NCBI GenBank assembly: GCA_023379515.1
Contig: JAMCQQ010000309.1
Location: forward strand, 1-13,240
Source: Actinomycetota bacterium
GTDB lineage: Bacteria > Actinomycetota > Humimicrobiia > Humimicrobiales > Humimicrobiaceae
Length of the DNA stretch: 13,240 bases
Direction: 5' to 3'
This document shows positions 6,595 through 13,075 of this stretch, in pieces (the first letter of the stretch is position 1; every line of letters starts with the position of its first letter). The notes below the pieces were generated by a model, which had not been told where the DNA came from, searched no databases, and saw only the letters and a list, made by a program, of their open reading frames with translations. Made by a program: the position numbers and the translations under genes.

Positions 6595-6736
6595 GGTGGT
6601 TAAGAAAATCCTTGACTATCTTGGGATATATGAGTTCAAAAGAGACAGGCCTCCACCCAAGACGCTTGCTGCAGCAGACTCATTTGATGACTACGGGCAA
6701 AATGATTACGTAGGTTTTGATTATACAGATTTTTAG
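6572..6736 (+). pseudogene. C-terminal remnant of an IS91-type transposase
   Basis: The frame from 6572 reads L-K-F-I-E-D-Y-K-V-V-K-K-I-L-D-Y-L-G, then I-Y-E-F-K-R-D-R-P-P-P-K, and ends in an acidic, aromatic tail before TAG at 6734. I recognise this as the C-terminus of IS91-related (Y2 transposase) proteins, which end with I-E-D-x-x-V-I-K-K-I-L-x-x-L-G, a P-P-P block and an acidic tail. Those proteins are several hundred residues long; only about 54 remain, and a stop at 6563 closes the frame upstream. The remnant overlaps the last codons of tilS in a different frame, so the junction lies at about 6565-6575. No catalytic tyrosines or zinc-binding cysteines remain, and it is presumably inert. 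Confidence 0.72.
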
Positions 6737-6819
6737 AATGGGAAGTTTTTAGCTTCTTATATAAGGCCATTGCCCAAAACAGGATGATATAATTATAGAT
6801 TTACATAAATTGTATTTAC

Positions 6820-6841
6820 GGAAGATAGTTCTTCCTAATTT
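6820..6841 (+). terminator. Weak hairpin after the transposase remnant
   Basis: GGAAGA (6820-6825) and TCTTCC (6830-6835) are perfect arms around TAGT, followed by TAATTTT. This has the form of a weak intrinsic terminator, which could end transcription from tilS. The stem is short and the T run is interrupted. Confidence 0.35.
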
Positions 6842-6953
6842 TATACATAATACCCGCTTTTATTATTTAAAACCCTTACTTTTTAGCAAATAATTAAGTT
6901 TCCTGTCGGATTCGCCAATCTATAAAAACAGGGATGTAGATCATTTTTACCAT

Positions 6954-7502
6954 ATGGCCGAACATTTGGTGTTTTTTGATATTACTTTAAATGCCTGTAA
7001 AATATTTGCATATCCCATTGGAAATGAAAACGTCCTTTTATGGCAATACTGTCTGAATAACTTCCGAAGTCTTTTTGACACACCTGAAATAAAATATTTG
7101 GAGTCAATAAAAAATTATACAGCTGGTTTTTTTCAGATAAAAGATATTGACATCAATACTTTTATAACTACTTTTGAAGATATATTTACTAAAAGGGTAT
7201 ATCAGGTAAAGGATAAAAAACTGAGCCAGATAGGGGTCAGACATGATATTTTTGGAGGCTTTCTTATCCCTTATAATGATATTTTTGTTATAGAGGCCCC
7301 CACGCCGACTATTTTTACCCCGGATGATAAGGAATATCTCAGAGCTACCGTTCAGCAGTTCTATAGAATGGACAAAAAAAGGATAAGGAAAACAGACCAT
7401 GAAGAGCTTTCCGGATTTTTAAACATTTCCCCGATATTTATCTACAGGATGCCATTGGATTATTTTTTATTTAAACATAAAGAGCATGATACAACTTTAT
7501 AA
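6954..7502 (+). CDS. Unrecognised protein, 182 residues
   Basis: I do not recognise this protein. It has no signal peptide and no long membrane helix, so it is probably cytoplasmic. The N-terminus M-A-E-H-L-V-F-F-D-I-T-L looks like a first strand. The centre holds G-V-R-H-D-I-F-G-G-F-L-I-P-Y (93-106) and E-A-P-T-P-T-I-F-T-P-D-D (114-125), and the C-terminus is basic with aromatic residues. Codon usage resembles the flanking genes and the frame is long and open, so it is probably real. The ATG at 6954 lacks a good ribosome site. It lies between a transposase remnant and a toxin-antitoxin pair on the opposite strand, so accessory origin is likely. A fragment of a larger ancestral protein cannot be excluded. 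Confidence 0.55.
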   Translation: MAEHLVFFDITLNACKIFAYPIGNENVLLWQYCLNNFRSLFDTPEIKYLESIKNYTAGFFQIKDIDINTFITTFEDIFTKRVYQVKDKKLSQIGVRHDIFGGFLIPYNDIFVIEAPTPTIFTPDDKEYLRATVQQFYRMDKKRIRKTDHEELSGFLNISPIFIYRMPLDYFLFKHKEHDTTL

Positions 7503-7518
7503 TCCAACTGCTGCAACA

Positions 7519-7545
7519 GGTTTTCTTGATGGTGTGGAGAAAACC
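7519..7545 (+). terminator. Hairpin between convergent genes
   Basis: GGTTTTCT (7519-7526) and AGAAAACC (7538-7545) are perfect 8-bp arms around an 11-base loop, in the 44-base gap between the unrecognised plus-strand gene and the PIN toxin gene. A pyrimidine-rich but mixed stretch follows on the plus strand. It probably acts as a transcription end for one or both genes; without a clean T run the call is tentative. Confidence 0.42.
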
Positions 7546-7546
7546 A

Positions 7547-7954
7547 TCATTCTTCCTTTATTAAATAAGTCAAATATTTAGGTCTGACTATTGGAATATT
7601 TTTATACCTTTTTAGTTTTAAAAGATGCTTGTCACCAGAAACGATTAAACTGGCCTCTCCAGAAACAGCACATTCAAGTACCCTATTATCTGATTCTCTT
7701 TCCTTTATAACATTAAGCTTAATTGTCAGTCTTATATTTTCACTAATGTCTGACAGCCTACTTACGAATTTATCTATATTATGCTCAGGCCATTTGAACT
7801 TTTCTCTTAATATTCTAACTGTTTCTGTTACTATTTCGTCTGATGTGATAAGGATTATTTCATTTTTTAAAGCCATATCAAGAATCTTTCCTGGTATGCC
7901 TTTAAAAAGAAGTGCAGAGATATATACATTTGAGTCAAAAACGATCCTCAACAT
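7547..7954 (-). CDS. PIN-domain ribonuclease toxin (COG1569-type)
   Basis: A 135-residue PIN-domain protein of the TIGR00305/COG1569 toxin group. It opens L-R-I-V-F-D7-S-N-V-Y-I-S-A-L, the hallmark of that group. The other acidic metal ligands are E44 in V-T-E-T-V, D89 in E-S-D-N-R-V-L-E and D108 in V-S-G-D-K-H-L-L. All four are present, so Mg-dependent RNase activity is expected; homologous VapC-like toxins cleave tRNA or mRNA. It follows a ribbon-helix-helix gene by 8 bases on the same strand, with AAGGGT within the end of that gene as a possible ribosome site. This is the usual antitoxin-then-toxin order. The target RNA is unknown. Confidence 0.9.
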   Translation of the reverse strand: MLRIVFDSNVYISALLFKGIPGKILDMALKNEIILITSDEIVTETVRILREKFKWPEHNIDKFVSRLSDISENIRLTIKLNVIKERESDNRVLECAVSGEASLIVSGDKHLLKLKRYKNIPIVRPKYLTYLIKEE

Positions 7955-7962
7955 TAAGCTAT

Positions 7963-8220
7963 TTAAAACCCTTCTTCATCTAAGATTTTAAAAAGTTCTT
8001 CTTCATCTTTTATCTTAAATCTTTTTGCTGTCTCATTCCCAAAACTGAAGAGTTCTCTCCATTCTCTTTCTGCAAGCGACTCTTTGTATATCTTAAACAT
8101 TTCTTTAAATATCTCACTTCGGCTCTTATCTTCAGTTTTAACTATATTATCCAATTCCCGGGCTATTTCTGGAGATACAGACAGACTCAGTACTTTACTT
8201 TTTCTACTCAATCTCATCAC
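7963..8220 (-). CDS. Ribbon-helix-helix antitoxin
   Basis: 85 residues. Residues 8-45 make a CopG/Arc-type ribbon-helix-helix domain: strand K-V-L-S-L-S-V-S, helix P-E-I-A-R-E-L-D-N-I-V, turn with S-R-S (33-35), then helix E-I-F-K-E-M-F-K-I-Y. The acidic C-terminal half (about 46-85) is the usual toxin-neutralising tail. The start is GTG at 8218-8220 or the ATG directly following it; AGGT immediately upstream is too close for the standard spacing, leaving the start uncertain. It is paired with the PIN toxin gene 8 bases downstream. Such antitoxins bind as dimers to palindromes at their own promoter, and a small dyad lies at 8238-8252. Confidence 0.88.
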   Translation of the reverse strand: MMRLSRKSKVLSLSVSPEIARELDNIVKTEDKSRSEIFKEMFKIYKESLAEREWRELFSFGNETAKRFKIKDEEELFKILDEEGF

Positions 8221-8237
8221 CTATATTCTGTTATTAC

Positions 8238-8270
8238 ATAGTATTACACTATTAAATATTATCACAAATC
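8238..8270 (-). promoter_or_regulatory. Candidate promoter and dyad of the toxin-antitoxin pair
   Basis: ATAGT (8238-8242) and ACTAT (8248-8252) are inverted repeats around ATTAC. On the minus strand TTGTGA (plus 8262-8267) precedes TACTAT (plus 8238-8243) by 18 bases, so the dyad would cover the -10 box. That fits autoregulation by the antitoxin, but the arms are short and the sequence is very AT-rich. Confidence 0.35.
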
Positions 8271-8453
8271 CAGTATCTTTCAAGCATTTTTTCCCTTGAT
8301 CCAAAATACCCTGTTTTTTATTTAGAATGCATAAATTTTAAGCAAATACCTTACTTTTACTTGAGAGATTCAAAAGCGAGTTCTTATAAATTTCAATCAG
8401 TTGATAAGTCTTATGATTAGAATACTTCTAGCACACTAAAGGATGAAAATTAA
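8271..8453. other. Intergenic stretch without visible genes
   Basis: Between the antitoxin promoter and the ATPase promoter there are about 180 bases of AT-rich DNA. No open frame with a ribosome site, RNA gene or clear repeat was found on either strand. Confidence 0.6.
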
Positions 8454-8497
8454 TTGACAAATTTTAAAATTGGCATATTATATATATTAATAATATG
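8454..8497 (+). promoter_or_regulatory. Promoter of the ATPase gene with nested palindromes
   Basis: TTGACA (8454-8459) is followed after 16 bases by TATTAT (8476-8481). The spacer contains the perfect 12-bp palindrome AATTTTAAAATT (8460-8471). A second dyad, CATATTA (8474-8480) with TAATATG (8491-8497), covers the -10 box. The start codon lies about 85 bases downstream. Confidence 0.58.
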
Positions 8498-8566
8498 TAT
8501 TATAACTAGAAATTAATATATATAATATTATAGTAAATGAGCAAAGATAATTAAATCAATAAAAAG

Positions 8567-9892
8567 ATGAAAAGACTGCTTGAAGATAAACTATTAAAAT
8601 GGAAACAATCACCAAGAAGAAAGCCGCTTTTAATCAGGGGAATTCGCCAGTCCGGCAAAACATGGCTTCTGCAGGAATTTGGTAAAAAATATTATGAAAG
8701 CATAGCATATTTTAATTTTGAAAAGAATAAAGCTCTTTGTATGCTTTTCAAAAAAAACCTTGATCCTAAAAGGCTGATAACAGAACTTGGCACCCTAAAC
8801 AATAGAGCAATTAGTCCGGAGAAAACGCTTATTATTTTTGATGAAATTCAAGTCTGCAGCGAGGCTATTACTTCAATTAAATACTTCAGTGAATCTGCCG
8901 CCCGGTATCATATTGCCGGTGCAGGGTCACTGATCGGGATTGCTTTAGCCCGTCCCGCATCCTATCCTGTAGGAAAAGTTGATATAATGACACTAAATTC
9001 CATGAATTTTCTTGAATTTTTAATGGCAAATAATGAAGAGATGATGGTTGATTATTTGGCTGGAAAGACAATGAAACCTGAACCGGTTTCAGAAATTTTT
9101 ACCAATAAACTAGAGAATTATTTAAAAACATATTATATTACCGGTGGAATGCCTGAGGCTGTAAATGTATGGATTAAAACAAAAGATGTTTTTGAGGTAG
9201 AGGCTGTCCAGCAAAACATCCTGAATCTTTACGAGCTGGATTTTGCAAAGTATGCTCCTACTGCTGATATTGCAAAATTGAGCATGATATGGAACTCAAT
9301 TCCTTCTCAACTCGCCAGAGAGAATGGAAAATTTGTTTACGGTCTGCTTCGTGAAGGTGCAGGTGCCCGAGCTTTTGAGGGCGCAATTACATGGCTTAAA
9401 AATGCCGGGATGGTTTATAAAGTTTATAGAATTGAAAAACCTGCTGTCCCGCTAAAGGCATATGAAAATAAATCATATTTTAAACTTTATGTGCCGGATG
9501 TCGGACTTTTAAAGAAAATGTCAGATTTAAGCGCTAAATCTATCGTAGAAGAGGATGTGATGTATAGAGAATTTAAAGGAGTAATAGCTGAAAACTTTTG
9601 TCTTCAGGAAATTGTTTCATTAACTGAGAAAGTTCCCTTCTACTGGTCCAGCGGTAACCTTGCTGAGATTGATTTCATTCTGCAATTTAATGATAAAATA
9701 ATACCTTTAGAGGTAAAAGCGGCCGATAATGTAAAATCAAAAAGCCTTGCAGTTTATAGAAAAAAATATGACCCGCCTGTATCTGTAAAAGTATCACTTC
9801 GTAATCTGAATTTTGCAGAAGGAGTGCTTAATTGTCCCCCATACTTATTATGGAAACTTCCTGAGATTATAAATGACTTACAAATACAATAG
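8567..9892 (+). CDS. AAA_14/DUF4143 ATPase
   Basis: A 441-residue protein of the widespread two-part family in which an AAA-type ATPase (AAA_14) is joined to DUF4143. Walker A is G25-I-R-Q-S-G-K-T32 and Walker B is L-I-I-F-D92-E93-I-Q. A sensor-like A-G-A-G-S (117-121) and the S-M-N-F-L-E-F-L segment (145-152) are typical. The DUF4143 part ends in a restriction-endonuclease-like fold with E367-x-D369 and L-E382-V-K384, the acidic/Lys set of PD-(D/E)xK domains. Length is normal and no motif is broken. The family's role is not established; these genes are usually solitary, vary between strains and are often linked to mobile or defence-type regions. It has its own promoter here. The start ATG has only a weak A-rich leader. 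Confidence 0.93.
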   Translation: MKRLLEDKLLKWKQSPRRKPLLIRGIRQSGKTWLLQEFGKKYYESIAYFNFEKNKALCMLFKKNLDPKRLITELGTLNNRAISPEKTLIIFDEIQVCSEAITSIKYFSESAARYHIAGAGSLIGIALARPASYPVGKVDIMTLNSMNFLEFLMANNEEMMVDYLAGKTMKPEPVSEIFTNKLENYLKTYYITGGMPEAVNVWIKTKDVFEVEAVQQNILNLYELDFAKYAPTADIAKLSMIWNSIPSQLARENGKFVYGLLREGAGARAFEGAITWLKNAGMVYKVYRIEKPAVPLKAYENKSYFKLYVPDVGLLKKMSDLSAKSIVEEDVMYREFKGVIAENFCLQEIVSLTEKVPFYWSSGNLAEIDFILQFNDKIIPLEVKAADNVKSKSLAVYRKKYDPPVSVKVSLRNLNFAEGVLNCPPYLLWKLPEIINDLQIQ

Positions 9893-10288
9893 CTTTCATA
9901 TTAAAAATTATAATTATTGATTTAAATAAAGCTGGAACAGCATCGGCATATTACACACCTATGTTCAAAGAAAATATAAGGATTATTGCCTTTATAGAAA
10001 GTCATAGGAATTATAGCGAGAGCAGATATTTTAAAATCCATGATCGGCGAAACAGAAGAATAGACAGTTTCAAGTACTTTTTAAATGAAGCAATCCCAAG
10101 AGTTGAAAAGAATAGAAATAAAAAATATAATATTTTTAGCCAATTAAGTGTGGAAAGTGAGTTATAAGAGTTAATCTGGTGTTTCTTCTTGAGTAATTGA
10201 CTAAATGGTGATAATGAAATAAAAGACCATAAAAATATAAAAAATAAATTGCTTGACAGGTTTTAATTAAATTAAATTTCGATACAAG
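9893..10288. other. Mostly non-coding gap before the RpiR gene
   Basis: This gap of almost 400 bases holds only one doubtful short frame (9961-10167). TTGACA at 10253-10258 could be the -35 of the RpiR gene, but no good -10 stands at 16-18 bases. No RNA gene or terminator with a clean T run was seen. Confidence 0.5.
9961..10167 (+). CDS. Doubtful small basic protein, 68 residues
   Basis: An open frame rich in Arg, Lys and Asn that matches no family I recognise. It starts at an ATG preceded by ACACCT, with no ribosome site and no promoter evident. Its composition is what random AT-rich DNA could give, and it may equally be a decayed fragment of a longer gene. It is listed only because nothing else fills the gap. 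Confidence 0.18.
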   Translation: MFKENIRIIAFIESHRNYSESRYFKIHDRRNRRIDSFKYFLNEAIPRVEKNRNKKYNIFSQLSVESEL

Positions 10289-11170
10289 ATGAATAATTAC
10301 AAAAAGGTAAAAGAATTAAATATTAAATCCAGATATAACAGCCTTATAAAAAGGAGGTTTCCTCAAGAGGAAAAATTATACAGGTTTATAGTAAGTAATC
10401 CAAGTAAGATTAGATATCTTGGAATTAAAGAATTATCAAAGAAGTCAGGTGTAAGTACGGCAACAATATCTAGGTTTTGCAAAAAATTAGATTATAAAAG
10501 TTTCAGCGAATTTAAGTTAAGTGTTATAACAAGTCCAAAAATTGAAGAAATTTATAATTTTGATGTAATAAATATCGATGATGATATTAAGAAAGTGATT
10601 AAAAAGACATTTTCAGCACAAATTTTATCTTTAACTGAAACTCAAAATATATTAGATGAAAAAGATTTATTGAAGATTGTAAAGCTAATAAATAATTCAA
10701 ATAAGGTTATATTCTATGGAGTTGGAAGATCTAGCAGTGTTGCCGAGGATGCGGCAAAGAAATTCATGAAATTAAATATTAATAGTAATTATTTCGTTGA
10801 TTCACATTCTATTGCTGTTTCGTCTGTAAACTTATCAAAAAAAGATTTAGCATTTGGAATATCGCATAGTGGAAGAACAATAGAGATTATCAAGGCACTT
10901 GAAAATGCAAAAGCTAATAGTGCTAAAACTATTTGCATAACAAATTTTATTGATTCACCTTTAGCTGAAATAGCGGATATAAGTATCCGTACAGCATCAA
11001 GTGATGCATTTTCTTATTCAAGGGCAGTTAGCTCACTTGTCGCTCAAATTGTTATAATGGATACTTTGTATGTTGCTTGTGCCCTGGATATAGGCCAAAA
11101 AGGTATCGAGAAAATAAAGATCTCAGAAGAGGCATTTGAAAATTTAAAAATTTTTAATAAGCAGTGCTAA
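10289..11170 (+). CDS. RpiR/MurR-family transcriptional regulator
   Basis: A 293-residue regulator with the two-domain RpiR layout. Residues about 27-85 are the HTH_6 DNA-binding domain: I-K-E-L-S-K-K-S-G-V-S-T-A-T-I-S-R-F-C-K-K-L is the helix-turn-helix and S-F-S-E-F-K the next helix. Residues about 125-260 are a SIS domain with V-I-F-Y-G-V-G-R-S-S-S (140-150) and F-G-I-S-H-S-G-R-T-I-E-I (189-200), the phosphosugar-binding loops, both intact. It should bind a sugar phosphate and control nearby sugar genes. It is convergent with the ROK kinase gene, beyond which the SIS genes lie. The ATG at 10289 has no clear ribosome site, and an internal AGGAGG at 10352 falls inside the coding frame. Its DNA looks more AT-rich than tilS or ymdB. 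Confidence 0.92.
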   Translation: MNNYKKVKELNIKSRYNSLIKRRFPQEEKLYRFIVSNPSKIRYLGIKELSKKSGVSTATISRFCKKLDYKSFSEFKLSVITSPKIEEIYNFDVINIDDDIKKVIKKTFSAQILSLTETQNILDEKDLLKIVKLINNSNKVIFYGVGRSSSVAEDAAKKFMKLNINSNYFVDSHSIAVSSVNLSKKDLAFGISHSGRTIEIIKALENAKANSAKTICITNFIDSPLAEIADISIRTASSDAFSYSRAVSSLVAQIVIMDTLYVACALDIGQKGIEKIKISEEAFENLKIFNKQC

Positions 11171-11240
11171 CTCTCAATAAAAAGTTAACTACCAGTGTTG
11201 GAATTAATCATTTTTAGAAGACTTTTGAAAAGTGCAGCAA

Positions 11241-12230
11241 TCAGAGTTTATCCTTTTTAAGATATTCATATTGAAAGATAGAATTGGCAGCACCAATTAG
11301 CCCTGCATTAAATCCTGTCTTTGCTATCTCTATTTTTATATCTTTTAGTGTCTCTGGATACTTCATAGTCTGTAGAGTTTCTTTTATTGGGTCAGTTATT
11401 AACTCTCTTGACTGTGATATTCCTCCCATTAAAAAAATAGCCTCTGGTTCGTAAATATTAACTAAATTCACTATAGTTATTGCCAGCCAGAATCCGACTT
11501 CTTTAAAAATTTGCTTTGAGACCGGGTCACCTTTGGCTGCTTCTATGTCAACATCTTTTGCAGTAATCCTTTTGTTGTTGAAGTATATATCTCTTATGGA
11601 TGTTGATTTGTTATGTTTAATAGCTTCAAGTGCTAATCTTTCAAAAGCTTTTGATGATACCAATGCTTCCAGGCAGCCTCTATTACCACAGCTACAAATT
11701 GGTCCACCAGGTTTGAGGATCATATGACCTAATTGTCCAGCGCTTTGGTGATTATATCTAAGGAGTTTGCCATCTATCATAACAGCCATACCTACGCCTG
11801 TACCAATAATAGTAAAAATACTTCTGGCAAATTTCCTTGCATCACCAAATAAGTATTCAGCCAGCACTGCCATATGAATATCGGCATCTAAAATAATTTT
11901 AGTATTGTATTTTTGGTATAATTTTTCCCACAGATGAAAACCGTTTAGCTCAGGGATATTTGGAAGAAATTCAACCACTTGCATTGTTTTATCATAGTAT
12001 CCTGGTATCCCAACACCAATTCCTCTTATGGTAAGATTAAGGGCAGATGCTTTTTGGTAAATATGGTCAATTGAATTACAGATGGCATTAAATATTTTTT
12101 GGTGTGATATCCTTGGAGTTTCTATTGTAAATTTATCTATAAGCGAGCCAAGGTTATCTACCAAGGCAGATTTAATTGTTGTACCACCAATATCCAAACC
12201 GATTGCATATTTTTTTTCAATCTTTCTCAT
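11241..12230 (-). CDS. ROK-family sugar kinase
   Basis: A 329-residue ROK protein without an N-terminal helix-turn-helix, hence a kinase rather than a NagC/XylR-type repressor. The phosphate loop is G-L-D-I-G-G-T-T-I-K (11-20) and the second ATP loop I-I-G-T-G-V-G (141-147). The zinc site is H169 plus C179-x-C181-G-x-x-G-C186-L-E. The catalytic Asp is D117, but the usual N-D-A-N around it is A-D-I-H here, and the usual G-E-x-G-H is G-Q166-L-G-H. ROK kinases phosphorylate glucose, N-acetylglucosamine, N-acetylmannosamine, fructose or allose; the changes leave the substrate open. It is divergent from the SIS genes and convergent with the RpiR gene. No ribosome site is clear at the ATG. Confidence 0.92.
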   Translation of the reverse strand: MRKIEKKYAIGLDIGGTTIKSALVDNLGSLIDKFTIETPRISHQKIFNAICNSIDHIYQKASALNLTIRGIGVGIPGYYDKTMQVVEFLPNIPELNGFHLWEKLYQKYNTKIILDADIHMAVLAEYLFGDARKFARSIFTIIGTGVGMAVMIDGKLLRYNHQSAGQLGHMILKPGGPICSCGNRGCLEALVSSKAFERLALEAIKHNKSTSIRDIYFNNKRITAKDVDIEAAKGDPVSKQIFKEVGFWLAITIVNLVNIYEPEAIFLMGGISQSRELITDPIKETLQTMKYPETLKDIKIEIAKTGFNAGLIGAANSIFQYEYLKKDKL

Positions 12231-12248
12231 AGTATGTAAAATATTTTA

Positions 12249-12277
12249 TTGACATGAAAATTATTTACGTATATAAT
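12249..12277 (+). promoter_or_regulatory. Consensus promoter of the SIS genes
   Basis: TTGACA (12249-12254), 17 bases, then TATAAT (12272-12277): a perfect sigma70 match, 38 bases before the TTG start. The spacer contains TGAAAATTATTTA, an imperfect dyad that recalls the TGAAA/TTTCA form of some RpiR operators. Repressor binding there is a guess. A promoter this strong suggests that it is normally held off. Confidence 0.82.
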
Positions 12278-12314
12278 TATAACATAAAATTATTTTTTTA
12301 GAAAGGATCTTAAA

Positions 12315-13049
12315 TTGCTCATAGCCAGATATTATAAGGAACTTACAAATTTAATGCAAAAAGCTCTAGAAGAGCAGAAAGACAATATAAAGAAAGCAGC
12401 TAAAAGGATGGCTGACTCGGTATGCAAAGGGGAAGTCATACATGCTTTTGGAATGTGTCATTCTCATAGTTTGCCCGAGGATCTTTTTTATAGAACTGGT
12501 GGAATAATTCCTATGAATGCTATTATGGAAAATGAAGTCATGTATAATTGTGGTTTTTACCGATGTAAATTTTTTGAAAATGTAAGCGGTTTAGCCAAAG
12601 AAATCATCGAGAGATATTCGACAAAACTTGGGGAAATAATTTTAATATTTTCTCCAGATGGTATAGATGTAGCATCTGTAGAAATGTGTATGGAAGCAAA
12701 AAAGAGAGGATTATTTATTATTTCTTTTGTAAATGTTAATTATTCAAGAAAATTAGATTCTTATCACAAGAGTGGTAAGAAGGTATATGAAATATCTGAT
12801 ATTGTTATTAATACCATGGGAAATAAAGAGGAGGGATTAGTTTCCCTAGAAGGTGTCGATTTTAAACTTGGATTATATAAGAATATGGTTACTGTGTTTT
12901 TAACTCAATCTTTAGTTTTAGAGGTTGAGAATATTCTCAGCAAAAGAGGGAAACTTGAATCTGCCATAATTAATCCTAATGTAGATGGTGCAGATAATTT
13001 AAATATTAAAGCACTTGAAATATATAAAGATAGAATTAGAAGTTATTAA
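12315..13049 (+). CDS. SIS-domain sugar phosphate-binding protein (UPF0309-like), atypical motif
   Basis: A 244-residue single-domain SIS protein resembling the UPF0309 group, which is annotated as sugar isomerase-like. Segment 41-62 (V-I-H-A-F-G-M-C-H-S-H-S, then F-Y-R-T-G-G) corresponds to that group's F-G-S-G-H-S-H and F-Y-R-A-G-G. The second signature, normally S-N-S-G-R-N followed by the helix E-M-A-x-E-A-K-K-R-G, is S113-P-D-G-I-D here, with the helix intact (E-M-C-M-E-A-K-K-R-G, 123-132). The phosphate-contacting Ser is thus altered in both loops. The start is TTG at 12315, fixed by GAAAGGA eight bases upstream. It is the first gene after a consensus promoter, and a paralogue follows 26 bases after its stop. 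The fold is well supported; whether it is a catalyst or a binder is not. Confidence 0.85.
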   Translation: MLIARYYKELTNLMQKALEEQKDNIKKAAKRMADSVCKGEVIHAFGMCHSHSLPEDLFYRTGGIIPMNAIMENEVMYNCGFYRCKFFENVSGLAKEIIERYSTKLGEIILIFSPDGIDVASVEMCMEAKKRGLFIISFVNVNYSRKLDSYHKSGKKVYEISDIVINTMGNKEEGLVSLEGVDFKLGLYKNMVTVFLTQSLVLEVENILSKRGKLESAIINPNVDGADNLNIKALEIYKDRIRSY

Positions 13050-13075
13050 TAAAAATAGCATATGAAAGGATAAGC

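Noticed and set aside
6595..6953. Search for hpt or ftsH after tilS
   Set aside because: No phosphoribosyltransferase or FtsH motif occurs on either strand; only the transposase remnant and AT-rich DNA are present.
10253..10286. TTGACA with GATACA as a promoter of the RpiR gene
   Set aside because: The spacing is 22 bases and no alternative -10 fits 16-18 bases, so no promoter was called.
11214..11232. ACTTTTGAAAAGT palindrome between the RpiR and ROK genes
   Set aside because: AT-rich, with too small a loop and no T run on either strand; insufficient for a bidirectional terminator.
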